Positions 1-12,900 of a stretch of 64,000 nucleotides of DNA are shown here, one piece after another. This stretch comes from Zygaena filipendulae (Eukaryota; Arthropoda; Insecta; Lepidoptera; Zygaenidae). The stretch spans positions 7,695,501-7,759,500 of the forward strand of contig OU015661.1 in assembly GCA_907165275.2 (NCBI GenBank). Direction: 5' to 3'. The notes under the pieces are model-generated. The model saw only the letters and a program-made list of their open reading frames with translations. It had not been told where the DNA came from and ran no database searches. The position numbers and the translations under genes are program-made. How positions within the stretch are numbered: position 1 is the stretch's first letter; each line of letters begins with the position of its first letter.

Positions 1-550
1 CGCGCGTGAAAAGTGCATCTAAGCGGATGATTGCTTCTTTTTTTAATAAAACTGGACACGTGGCTACTGTTGCTTTAGAGAATCGTCGTACAGTGAATAG
101 TGACTGGTACACGACCATTTGTTTGCCGGAAGTTATTGACGAACTCCGTAAAAATAACCGTAAACGCCGTATCATCCTGCACCACGACAATGCTAGCTCT
201 CACACGGCCAGACAGACAAACGACTTTTTGAAGGCGAAAAATGTAGAACTCATGAGTCATCCTGCATACAGTCCCGACCTGGCACCTTGTGACTTTTTTC
301 TGTTCCCAAAAATTAAGAACCAATTACGCGGTCAACGATTTTCATCACCAGAAGAGGCTGTCGAGGAGTATGAAAAACACGTTTCAGAGGTCACCACAGA
401 GGAGTGGCACAAAAGTTTTCAAAACTGGTTTCATCGAATGAAAAAGTGCATAGACGCCAAGGGAGATTATTTTGAAAAACAATAAATTAATTTTGTACCT
501 TGAATAGTATTTTTTCATATTCATTCCGGAAACTTATAGTGCGCCCCACG
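1..550 (+). mobile_element. mariner element, 3' half (cut by window edge)
   Basis: A transposase C-terminal fragment is open from the window edge to the stop at 483-485. It shows the catalytic HHDNASSH and [13 protein letters not shown] motifs with 34 residues between the two aspartates (DD34D, mariner type). The terminal inverted repeat lies at 524-550 and is followed by TA at 551-552, the usual mariner target. The protein is identical to the matching part of the copy at 22579-23867, with only about three base differences seen over 550 bp. The 5' part, including the first catalytic Asp, is off the window. Confidence 0.93.
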
Positions 551-599
551 TATTACGGTTTCCCTCCTTTTATTGCTATTTGCTAAGTATATCAGTGGA

Positions 600-728
600 G
601 CTAAGATGCGCAACACGATAAAATTTTATCGAGCCATTTTATCGATTCTTGTCGACAAAGCCATACAATATGTCGACGAGAATCGACAAAATGGCTCGAT
701 AAAATTTTATCGTGTTGCGCATCTTAGC
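600..728. mobile_element. hairpin MITE, family B, copy 1
   Basis: A near-perfect inverted repeat with arms of about 60 bp and a small centre. The ends read GCTAAGATGCGCAACACG and its complement. The same sequence family occurs at 9223-9790, 52039-52167 and 52979-53207. There is no coding capacity. Flanks resemble the longer terminus GCGGAGCTAAGATGCGCA of the other copies. Confidence 0.85.
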
Positions 729-735
729 CCGGCAG

Positions 736-1376
736 AGAGGCTATTAGGTAACTTTTGTTTCTATCATTTTTCGGTTGCAATCAAAAACATGGCGGTTTTG
801 CGATCACAATAATTATGCACGTTTTGACAGATACAATATCTGACAATCAACCAAAATAAACATACTTCTGAACTTGCCTAAACATGATAAATTAATCACA
901 AAATCGCAATTTTTCTGATTGAAACTGAAATAATTATCATAGCAACAAAAGTTACATAATTTCCCTGCAGGTATTAGATAGGTTGGCATTTTCACTTTCT
1001 AATATAGGCGTATATCATAACTAGTATACTTAAACGAAATACCGTTTTTGACAAATAATATACGTATAATTAGGTGTGTAAACTGTAAAATAAGCGTAAA
1101 AATGAGAATTTGGAACAATATACAATAGTATGTAGGTAATAGGTATATACCTACGTTGTGCACCACTACCCTCTTCTCTTCTTTTTTTCAATATGGCAAC
1201 AGACGCCCTGGATAGGTAGGCGCCTCAGAAGAATACTTAGTTATTCTTCTGAGGTAGGCGCACTATTCATGCCAATGTCAGTCAGACACCCTCTTCTCAT
1301 TTCTATCTACAGCTCTGTGTCAACGTAAGGTTGCCATGAAAAGAAACTAAGTGCATAAAGTCATCAGTCAATGCAT
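736..1376. other. AT-rich intergenic stretch, no gene seen
   Basis: No convincing ORF. There is a short inverted repeat around 1216-1262 (AGAAGAATACTTAG / its complement). Confidence 0.5.
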
Positions 1377-2918
1377 ATCTAGACACGCGGCAGCGTGTCA
1401 AGCTAAGTTCAAGCAAATGAACTGCCAGCGCCGAGTGTAATATTACACGAACCACTTGGTGCCACTTTTGACCCTTCAAAAAATAAGTGGTGTCCCCATA
1501 CAAAAAACTTGTAAAACGCGCCAAACAACCGGCCAACGGTGTGTCGTCGGCGACTATAAAAAAAAAAGTAAAGAAAAAAAAATGTTCATCCTGCTTCTTT
1601 CTCAACGATGAATTAAATTATTGTCATACTATAACCACAATCTCAATATCTGCCTAGTTTTCTTTACAAAAAGTAATGATATCCCTGCAAAAACATAAAT
1701 GTAAAAAAGGAGAGCCAAGTTCAATACAAAAATTATGCTTGGCTGTGGGCTTCGCCGCAAAAAGAATGGAGATCTAAATGAGTGCCAAGTTCTATGCCAA
1801 ATCGAACTATGTATTTATAGGAACAAAATAACATTATGAACAAGTATTAAAATCTATTTCTTTGCTTTATTGGTAACCTATAACAATTGCTGTTATTTAA
1901 AAATGTGAGATCTTAAAGCAGGTTAGATTTGACTTGGCCAGTTTTCATTACATCAGTCATTTTATAAAGTTATTAAACATATTAAATATACATATATATA
2001 TATATATATTACATATAATTCTGATAAAAACTGGTCAAGTCAAATCTAACCTACTTTAAGATCTCACATTTTTAAATAACAGCAATTGTTATAGGTATCC
2101 AATAAAGCAAAGAAATAGATTTTAATACTTGTTCATAATGTTATTTTGTTCCTGTAAATACATAGTTCGATTTTGCATAGAACTTTGCACTCATTTAGAT
2201 CTCCATTCTTTTTGCGGCGAAGCCCACAGCCAAGCATAATTTTTTTATTGAACTTGGCTCTCCTTTTTTACATTTTTGTTTTTGCTCGGATATCATTACT
2301 TTTTGTAAAGAAAACTAGGCAGATATTGAGATTGCGGTTATAGTATGACCATCATTTAATTCATCGTTGAGAAAGAAGCAGGATGAACATTTTATTTTAT
2401 TACTATTTAATTACTATGCATACTATTTAATTTATTGTCGTTACAAATAAACTTCATTTCATTTATTTTATTTTATAGTCGCTGACGACACACCGTTGGC
2501 CGGTTGTTTGGCGCGTATTACAAGTTTTTTGTATGAGGACACCACTTATTTTTTGACTTTTTTTATTTTTAGATTTTTTCCTTCGCTTACACACAATTAC
2601 CGAGCTGGATTCCAAATTTCATCTTTCTAGGTCATCTGGAAGTTGGTTAGATTTAGGTACTATAATATGTCAGTCAGTCAGTCAGTGCTAAAATTTATCT
2701 TTATAACTGTTTGAGCTAGCTTCATGAAATTTGGGCTTCTACATGTCCTCATGGATATAATTAAACACACTTAGTTTTATGTGTTTACGTTAAAGAGGTT
2801 TTGAGTTATAGAAGGGCCAAAAGTGGCACCAAGTGGTTCGTGTAATATTACACTCGGCGCTGGCTAGCCAGTTCCTTTGCTTGAACTTGGCTTGACACGC
2901 TGCCGCGTGTCTAGATCT
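1377..2918. mobile_element. foldback-type element, ~1.5-kb imperfect palindrome
   Basis: The left arm (about 1377-1965) is repeated in inverse order in the right arm (about 2028-2918), around an AT-rich centre with an (AT)n run at 1992-2009. The outer ends are TCTAGACACGCGGCAGCGTG and its complement. The right arm carries extra sequence at about 2390-2480 and 2556-2815; the latter resembles another interspersed repeat (with GTCAGTCAGTCAGT). Both arms contain the small palindrome GTGTAATATTACAC. No transposase is visible and no target-site duplication is clear. Confidence 0.85.
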
Positions 2919-3192
2919 AATGATGTCATTCTGCGTTTTGGTGGTAAGGTTAAAAGTAGAAACTTTGAAACGCTCTATTTAATTTAATCTTCTTTTTTAA
3001 GTACATATTGTATTTAATGCCAGATGTGACACGAAATAAACCCTACTGGGTTTTTGTGTCTAACCTTGTAAAAAACTATGTACTTTTCTTTATTTTCTTA
3101 AATTTATGCATTTTTTTTCTTTTTCTTGTTTAAGTAGGCCATATATCTTGAACTGGAAAGAAAAAATCATGCAAGTACCCTATTTGCACATC

Positions 3193-3275
3193 GTCCAATT
3201 CGCAATTGGTCCAATTCACAAATGGTCCAATTCCCAAATGGTCCAATTCGCAAATGGTCCAATTTGTAATTGGTC
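3193..3275. repeat. minisatellite, ~17-bp unit x5
   Basis: Five degenerate tandem copies of a unit like GGTCCAATTCGCAAAT. The ORF crossing it (3106-3297) simply translates the repeat and is not a gene. Confidence 0.85.
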
Positions 3276-3622
3276 AGATAAGTTTAGTTATTTTTAGGAA
3301 GATTACCTACTTATCAATTTTATTATAAGGTTAATTTAATATTTTTAAGTAAAACGGCAAATATATTATGACGGAACCGTCATCACAGATTGCCGCTAAA
3401 ACACCGTAGGCAACGACCGGCAAAGTTAATACCTAGCTGATGTAAACATAAACTTGGTATGAATGTTATCAGTATAGAACCGCATTCACCGCACACTGAG
3501 TCATGGAACTCATGGAATTTCAAGTAATTTCGCGCCGTTCCACGCACACATCGATTGTTTTCAGTTTCGAAGGGAATTTTAAATTAAACTAACGCTCTGT
3601 GTAATATCTCTATGGTTATCAG

Positions 3623-3934
3623 GTCCGTCACGGAATGCGCCAAGACGCTGTCCCCGCAACCCTGGTCAGCTCTTTGTGTCTCCAGCGCACAATCCGCTGT
3701 GGCGCAACACTGCCAGTAGTGCGCAGACAAATCAGAGGAGCCAAGGGAATGCCAATAGACATGGTTTTCGTCGAACTGAAGAGCCGGATTCAGTTGAGGC
3801 TGTTTTAAATGAGATTCATCAGTACACTGCCAATAATGCGCAAACAAATCGAATGAGACAGGGGAATGCTAATAGACATGGTTTTCATCAAACGCAACGG
3901 CCAAATTTTACAAGTGCTGTAAATGATATTCAAG
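3623..3934 (+). CDS. ZNFX1: ZNFX1 first recognised coding exon, with internal duplication
   Basis: The frame is open from 3583 and ends at the donor CAAG|GTAATT, phase 1, which joins in frame to 5620. The peptide is low-complexity, Asn/Gln/Arg-rich and hydrophilic, as expected for the disordered N-terminus of this family. It contains a duplicated block of about 25 residues: [18 protein letters not shown], then [18 protein letters not shown]. An acceptor TTATCAG ends at 3622. No in-frame ATG is present, so either an upstream exon carries the start or this exon begins differently. Confidence 0.7.
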
Positions 3935-6900
3935 GTAATTGTTCTATACCTACTTTAACATTTTGAAGCATATGGACTACGGGTATTTTTTTCCGTAGAC
4001 CCACTAGACGCAAAAGCGCTGGCACTGGGTTCACGGGGGAAAAAAATCTATACTAATATTATAAAGAGCAAAAGTTTGAGTTTGTGACGTTGTAGGGGCT
4101 AATCTCTGGATCTACTGAACCGATTTTGAAAATTCTTCCACTTATAGGAGGCTGCAGTGATCCTGAGTGTCATAGGGTACTTTTTATTCCGGAATTCCTG
4201 CGGGAACTCCGAATTTCCCGCGGGTAAAACCACGGGGGAACAGCTATCTCTGGAACTACAGAACCGATTTTGAAAATTCTTTCACTTATAGGAAGCTACA
4301 GTGATTCTGAGTGACATAGGTTACTTTTTATCCCGGAATTCCCGCGGGAACTCCGAAATTGCCGCGGATGAAACCGCGGGGGTCAGCTAGTATTATATAA
4401 ATTATCTACTTACGAACCGTGGTCCTACTGCCTACTAGCATAGACTTTCTTCAACGTCCACTCTCGCCGCTTTTCCAGTTTTAATTAACTACCTAGTTAT
4501 TTAGATTAAAATTCTTATGGTTTTTGTTCCAAACTAATCAAATTACGTGATCAGAGGGAGGTCAGTTCCATCCTTATATTATAAATGCGAAAGTGAGTTT
4601 ATTGGTTTGTTACGCTTTCACGCCTCAACGGCTCAACAGATCATCATGAAATTTTTCATACACGTTGCCAGGGATACAGAGAAGGACGTAGGATACTTTT
4701 TATCTCGAAGTTTCCGCGGAAACTCCGAAATTAACGCGGGTGAAAGTGTATTAATTTTGCATACTATACGTTGTGAAGGGTAGGTAGAAAAACAAAATAT
4801 AGGGTAGTAAGTAGGTACTTTTATCTCGGAATACCCGCGAGATCTCCGAAATTACCGCGGGTGAAACCGCGGGGAGCAGCCAGTAGGTTTATAAACAGTA
4901 CCAGGATCGCTTTGGATTATGTCATTTTGGCTTTTTTCGTTATTTTCAACTGCACATGCAAACGTTTTCAAGACCTATCGAACAAAACCACTTGTGTTGT
5001 GCACTGGTTTTGATTCAAATATATACTAAATATGTATTTTTGAGTTGAAAATTAGAATTTCGCGCGGAGACCAACTTTTTAAAATAAAATTTTAATTGAT
5101 GTCAAAAATAACAAATGGACGCCGATAAGCAATAACTGTAATTAACCCAGGACATAATGTCATTGATACAGATTACAGAACGCTTTATTGAGAATTATAG
5201 AACGTTTTTTAATTGTGTAAACACCTTATTACATTGTACTATGTTGAACATAAAAAAAATGTTGACACAAAACGGCGCTATAATTTTAACACACACTATT
5301 GCTTATCTATGTCCAAATGCGAAAGTAACTCTGTCTGTCTGTTACCTTTTCACGGCTTTACTATTGAACTGATCATCATGAAATTTTGCTAAGGAAGGTA
5401 TCTACCTACTTTTTACATAGGAACGCCTGCGGAAATTTTGAAATTAACGTAGGTGAAACTGCAGAAACAGCCAGTACTATTAATAATAAATTTATTATTA
5501 TACGTATATGTATACATAGGATAATCAAGTTACAGTTTTATTATGTAGGTAAGTTATAATACTATAATATCACAAATTATATTTTTTATTAATATCAAAA
5601 ACAAACAAACATTTTACAGGTAACGCAAATAAAAATCAAGGGCGCTACAAAGGAAATCGCAACAGTTCTTGTGATACCACACAATCTAATGCAAACCCAA
5701 GAAATCATGATGGTCAAAAAAAATATAATAGAGAAAGAAATATTGGCTTCATAACTTTGGAAGAATTTACTAATTTAGAACCAAAAGAACTTCTCGAGAA
5801 AATTTATGAAAGGAAAGACTCTTTTATAAAATTATTAAATTCGCCAATAGAAAAAATGGATATGTTTGTCCTTATTGTGAAACTAATGGCTAAATTGTGT
5901 GTTACCAGCTTTGAGCAATTAAAGTCGCAAATTCTTTTAGAGATATGTAACTCTGAATTTATAAAAAATATTCGTAATTACTTGATGGATTTACCCTACC
6001 AACAGAGGAAAATGAATAATAGTTTGTACTGGAACGATCCAAATAACTTCTGGCAAAACTTCTTGTCATTTTGTGAATGTATAATAAATATTTCACCCTC
6101 TGTGGCATTTTATAAATGTAGGGCGTTGATAGAAGCTTCTACAAAATGTTGCCTTGATGGACTGAGTGATAGGCACTCTTATAAGTTGCCGGAGGAGTAT
6201 GAATTGAGATTAGCTCAACTACGGGACAGGTTGGCTGTCTATGAAAAAGAGGATATTTTGGTAAGTACCTAACCTCAAGCAGAATCCGTTATTGTGCTTC
6301 GCATTACGATATTCACAAATTAAAAGAGCAGGTTTCAAAACTTAAATAATTAAATCTACTTTTAGCAGTACATATTATGTAGGTAGTTTACAATAGTTAC
6401 TATTTATTAGGTACTTACTTTTCTTTAAAATATGAGTCGACTCGAACAATACATACTTATAAATAGTTATATGGGTGGCTTGTGGTGCACCCATATTTTA
6501 TCAGTCAAGTTCTCGGGCCTAGAGGTTAATGATACGCATCAGAGAGTAGAAACGATTATATTCGATCACATAACACAGGTACAAGTGAGAATACTGCAAA
6601 TTTATCTAACACTCAGAGCTGTAATGTCCTAATATTGTATACACACCTACTTCAGACTGTAATTTGGCGTTAATTACAAATTCTGGAAGCCATCAGCCAC
6701 AGATCATATCTTGCCGCTTTAGTTTTCTAGATGGTATGGTAGCTCTGGTACTTAGATACCCCTGCCAGAAGGCTATATATTTCCACTAGCCTATATAGCC
6801 TTCTGGCATCGCATCAAGTATGAGTAGGCTTCTTTAAAATAAAATGAACAGTAATTACCAGACGTTCAAAACTGAAAACTTAAATAATATGTGTAGGTAA

Positions 6901-9900
6901 CTCATCATATAGGCAGGTACACGAGGATTAGGACGAAGCATCAACTTGTTAGAGTCAAGCTTTACCTTATTGTACATATCTATTTATTTACCTTATTTAC
7001 GATTTTAGGATTCTCATGAACGTAACTTTAACGCCCTTTTAAGGCACATTTAATTCGTTTTATTTATTTTTATAGTCAGCGCCAAAAAAGAAACTGCGAA
7101 GAGATTTCGAACAAAATGAAGAACCACCCGAAAATTTTCGTGAACTAAGCGTTGTGCCGCTCAAAAGAGACTTATATGAGACGCAGCCTTTCTTACGACC
7201 AAATATTGTTAACGGCAGTTATAGTGATATCGAGCATTATTTAGACGTTCAATTCAGACTTATCAGAGAGGATTGTTTTGGACCGTTACGTGAAGGATTA
7301 CGTAAGTTACCAAATAACTCCTATCTCCTGTGCTTTGGTTTTTCTGCACCGAAAAAAAAAGTTGTGCTATAAAGGCAAATAGAAAAGTTAGGTTAGGTTA
7401 TCTAGGTTGTTAGGTTTGTTATCATACACACAAATAATGCGAAGCGAAGTGATCGATGCTCGAATAATGGCCTAGGAAAATCTAGTTAGGTTTGGTTGAT
7501 TGCATAGGTAATAATATGCATACCTAGATGATAGATTCTGTTATAAAACACTATAATAATTTACATATTATTTCCTTTTAGAGCAATATTTGCAGGCGCC
7601 CAACAAAAAGAAATACGACAATATCAGGTAAGAAAAACAAACAAACTCCAACCACTTCTTATTTTAACTACATTGGCGACTATATAATGGAATTATTCAA
7701 AAATTATACGAATAACAAGAGGCAAAAACGGTAACATGTACCTACACCAAATTCATGCTCTTTTCTAGCTGCCATATTTATGTAACTGTCAATACGAAAA
7801 AACAGGTATTATAAATTTAAAAAAATCTATTTCAGAATATATCGCAATGTGAAGTTTATTGGGCCGTATGCGTCCAAGACGAAAGTCGGCAGTTTGATAC
7901 AGCTTGATGAAAGTGCAATGAAAAGGTTTAAAAAAGTTAATTGGGCGCACAGCAAAAGATTTATTTTTGGATCTCTTTTGCTATTGACGAAGGACAACTT
8001 TGCAAGTTTCGTTACGGCTACAATTTTAGATAGAGATATTAAGTACTTAGAACAGGGAAAAGTAAGTATATAAGAAAACGTGACCGTCACATTGGATTCT
8101 TTAGCCCAATGTAATAATATTACTTATCTTCTGCATTCATGCTTTGGTTTCATGTTTAAAAAAGAATGTCTTACCTTCTATATGTACATTATTATGTTAC
8201 GTTCAATGTAATAAATGCGTAAATTATTAATAATCGCCGTTGTTGTCGGTGAAAGTGATTATTTTTTCTGGTTGTGTTTACTGTGATACTGGTTGACTCA
8301 ATAAATAAGATGCAGGTCAGGCAGGAGGTCAGGTTAACGCTGGACCGACTTTTATTTTACAACAAAGTCGACGTGGCTTGCCAGGCAGAGTTCTTATTTC
8401 TGTGTGAACTATTTGCCTTTATTGGTCGCATCGTATGCAAAGTCACTGCCGCGGCACGCTCGTTGCGCTCGTTCGGCCAGGCTCGGCTTCGGCTCGTTAG
8501 GTAAGGTTAGGTTTGTACTACAGACCTAACCTTACCTAGCATGTCGGGGTGCTTTGCATCTCATTCATTTAGTCGTCTAATATCATAACACATAAATTTT
8601 TCACATCACTAGCCTCATCTCTCACGCGTATTGATTTTAGACTAGCTGATTTTCAGACCGATTGTTTTAGAATATAATAATAACTTTGTTTATAGATACC
8701 TATTGCTACAAACATTGGTGAGTTAAGCGATGTATTTGAAGATAATTCGGTTAAAAATAGCCAGTTATACATAATGGTAGAGAGTGAAGTTTATTACGAA
8801 CCTTACTTTCATATAATGAAGGCGTTAAAAGATCCAAATTTTCCAAACCATTTGGCTATGGACAAATATATCGTCAAAGTAGACGTGAGTATTAAAATCC
8901 GTCATTTTAAACACAAAATGCCCATGATTCCACCATTAGTTGGATCTCAACGGTAATTAATAGCCTAGAGATTTATGGGCCTTTTGGGATTTATTTTCAA
9001 ACCAAAACGCAATTATGAAAGACCTTATAGAGATGTGATAATATAGTGAAGAAATAACGCACATGTCTAGAGTCTAGACTAGCAACTCTAGGCGCGGCCG
9101 ACGCATACGGATATTTTTCACGTCCGGTTCCCCAATAAGGTAGTACCTACCTACCTACTTAGTTTAAATATGCAGCGGTGGCCCTAAAGAAGAATGAGGA
9201 GAGGGGTCGTTCCTAGCGCCCAGCGGAGCTAGGATGCGCAACACGATATGTTTATCGAACGAAAGATAAAATAGGCTAGTTTCCTAAATTTTGTTTTTTA
9301 GTCCGTTTTGTAGATTATTAAAAAATATTGGACACGTATTTTTTAATTTTTTATGTAACCAAAAAATAACGGAGATATATCAAGTCGAAATTTCACATGA
9401 CGTCACGCCTCGCTACAGTTTGTTCGAACGTTATAGCGAGCTGTGACGTCACGAGTCCCCCACCCTAAACTTTAATGCGCTTTATCTATACATATTTCCA
9501 TTATTTTAAAAAAGCAAAAAATACGTGTCTTTTATTTTTTTATTATCTAACTGACGGACTAAATAGAATTTTGATTTTTTTACCCAGGAAACTAGCCTAT
9601 TGTCGACACGACAAATATTTGTGGGCGTCCAAGCAAAAAAGTGTATTAATGAGGTATTGAGTTAAGACTAAATTCGATTAAACATTTTTTGCTGCCATGT
9701 TACCACTGGTAGACAAAACGATATATATGTCGACGAGAATCGATAAAATGGCTCGATAAAATTTTATCGTGTTGCGCATCTTAGCTCCGCAGGTAGAAAG
9801 TTGCGCCTAAATGACGAATACGAAAAACAAAACATAATTATCACGGCGCCTTTTGAGAAGCGCGAAATTGCTCTAAATAAAAGTAAAATTTAATAAAAAA

Positions 9901-12900
9901 AATAAAATTCTGCATAATATGTATATTATTCTCTTTCAATTTTGCTCAAAAAAATTTTTTTTTCATATGTACTTTGAATGTAATTGGGATGTGGACTACT
10001 TTCGAAAATCTAAATTCTAATTAGTCCGTCAGTTAGAAAATAAAAAACAATAGACACGTATTTTTTGCTTTTTTCAAATAAATTAAAATATATTTACAGA
10101 GATAAAGTGCATTCAAGTTTAGGGTCAGGGGGCCGTGACGTCACTAACCGCTAAAACCGCCATACAGAGTGTCAGAATAGTGACGTCATGCGGAATTTCA
10201 ACTCAATATATCGCCGTTATTTTTTGATTACGTAAAAAAAGAAAAAATACATGTCTAATATTTTTTAATAATCTACAAGACGGACTAAAAAGTAAAAATT
10301 AGTCAACATGCCCATTTAAAAAAGATCAATCAGGGTATTTCAGTTTCAGAATGATCACATTTTCCTTTAGTACCCCGTTTTACATCCCTCTCACCTCGTT
10401 AAAGCGCCGACCAAAGGGCGCAGAAAGACAACCTCGCTCAAGATTGGGCTAGGGGCCGGCGCTGCAAATATCTCGAACCATATTTGAATTACTATTATGT
10501 TATTATTATTCGCGAACTCAATAATATTTAGCTTATGTTTAGACTATTATTACATTATAATTTATTGTATGCTTTCGCGCGTTAAATATTAATAGACTTG
10601 TACTACCCACTAAAATATGAATAAATACGTGAAAAAGGAACTAAAATAAATAATTACTTGTCTTAATTCAACAATATTTTTTCAGCCCGATCCTACATAT
10701 CCTTCATATTTAAATCAAGATACGGAATTTAGTGTGGAAACTCTGCATAATGTGTCTAGATTCCAAGTGTTGAACGAAACATCTTGGCCATCCGAGCATG
10801 AACTCGGTCTGAACAGAAGTCAGTATGAAGCCTATAAATTAGCACTGACCCGTGAATTTTCGGTTATCCAAGGCCCACCAGGAACTGGAAAAACGTATCT
10901 AGGAGTGAAAGTCGCTAAGACATTATTAAAAAATTTGAATACATCTGGTTGCAAGATATTAGTGGTGTGTTACACCAATCACGCCTTAGATCAATTTCTT
11001 GAAGCTATGCTGCAAGTCACTAATTCAATCATTCGTATCGGTGGCCAGTCGAAGAATGAAGCCATGGAGAAAGTTAACATCAACAATTTGCGTCGTGCAA
11101 CTAAACACAATAGAATGTTTAATGAACAAAGATATAATTTGAAAATAGCTCTCAATGATGTGGAAAAACACAATAAAATTTTGGAGTCCATATACAATGG
11201 AGTAATAAGTTACAATAATATAAAAGCCTACTTTCCGGAAATACAAATTTTTCTCCAAAATTATATGTCGAGTACTGAAGATCCATTACGGAAGTGGCTA
11301 TTTGCAAAAATGCAGCGTTTGCAATACGACTTTCAAAATGAAACATTTGATGATCAAAGCATTGATGCTTCAACCAATATCATTGACCAAGATATTTACG
11401 ATAGGAATGAAGTGATTTTGGATAATTTGGATGATGAAGATGAAGAGTTACGTTATGATGACCCAATGGATATTAAAACGTCTTTCGATTTGAAAAGCGC
11501 AGAAACTGATCTAAAACGCTTGGTCCAGTGTTACTTAACAAGTCAAAGCGAAGAAGAGAAACAACATATATATCTAGATATATGCCGTTTAAAATCTGAA
11601 ATAGAACTATTTAAGGTAAATAAATTGACTTAGGTACTTGATTATGGTTCGTTTTTCCAATAGGTAGGTACTCAATTTTAGTGGAAAAGTTTCTAAATTG
11701 AATGAGTTTAGAAGAAGGTAGGTATTTCAATTTTTGTAAAAAAAAAAGATTTAAAAAATCAGCTTTTTTTTTTTTTTTTTTTTTATTTATTTAAAGGGCT
11801 TTGTCGCTTAGCGACCACATCGCCCGGTATGTCAAACAAAAATACACTCAGTTGCTTAAAGCTAAATCTGCTAATTTATAAAATTGACTGGCTTGATCTG
11901 ACATTGGTTGAGCTAAAATAACATTACATAGTCCTACATCCATTTTCCTCCGACCAAAACACAATCTTCTATAACTTTCGTTTCGCGCACACTCCAACAA
12001 AATATGTTGTACATCTTCTATCACCCCACACTCAGCACAGTTGGGAGATGATATTTTTTTCATTAGAAATGCGAACTTTTTTGATGGGATGTGTGCGGAA
12101 CGAAGCCTGAGCGCCATCACTAAGGTCCTACGGTTCATAACACAATTATCAATCCAAGGATATTTGGCAACCTGTGGCTGGATTGTTCGATACCAGATAC
12201 CCTTTTCCTTTGATCTTTCATCAAAGTATTCTTGCCACAAGGATCTGCAATTATCTTTTACATTTTTAACACCGTCCGAAAACAGCGGGATTGTTCGCGT
12301 TGGGTTACCATCTACGGTAGCTTGTTTAGCTAAGAGGTCCACAGCGTCATTTTCCTTTAACTGTATATGCGAGGGAATCCATTGCAGAAATATTTTCGCA
12401 TTTTTAGATTGTAAGCGTAAGATCGATTCTAGAATTCGATAGGCTATCGGGATTCCTCGCGTTGATTGCGAGGTACACCGAGCCAAATGTTGCAAAGAAC
12501 TTTTAGAGTCTGTTAGAATAACAAATTTATCCAAATTAATTGATTCGATGTAAGCTAGAGCTTCCGCAATCGCAATCAATTCTGTGTGCATGATCGAAAT
12601 ATCCGAATCGATCTTAAGCTTAACGTAGGAACCTTGTGAAGGATCAAAAAATCAGCTTAGAGAATAAATCGGTGGAGTCTAAAGAAAAACCCTCTTATGA
12701 TTGCTGCGCTTCAGTAAAGGACGACAAAAATAAAACCACAAACTGGAATATAAGCAACTTGACGTTTGAATATTTTCACCAATAGGTACGGTTTATTTTG
12801 GAGAGGTAAATTTTATAAGTGAGGTAATCTTTTATATTTTCTTTGGACGTAGCTAAGTAGATGCTTGAGACGCCCTTGTTTCTCCACAAATGAGTACCTA

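Noticed and set aside
3106..3297. 63-codon ORF
   Set aside because: It translates a minisatellite.
12041..12442. 133-codon plus-strand ORF
   Set aside because: Antisense shadow of the LINE RNase H frame.
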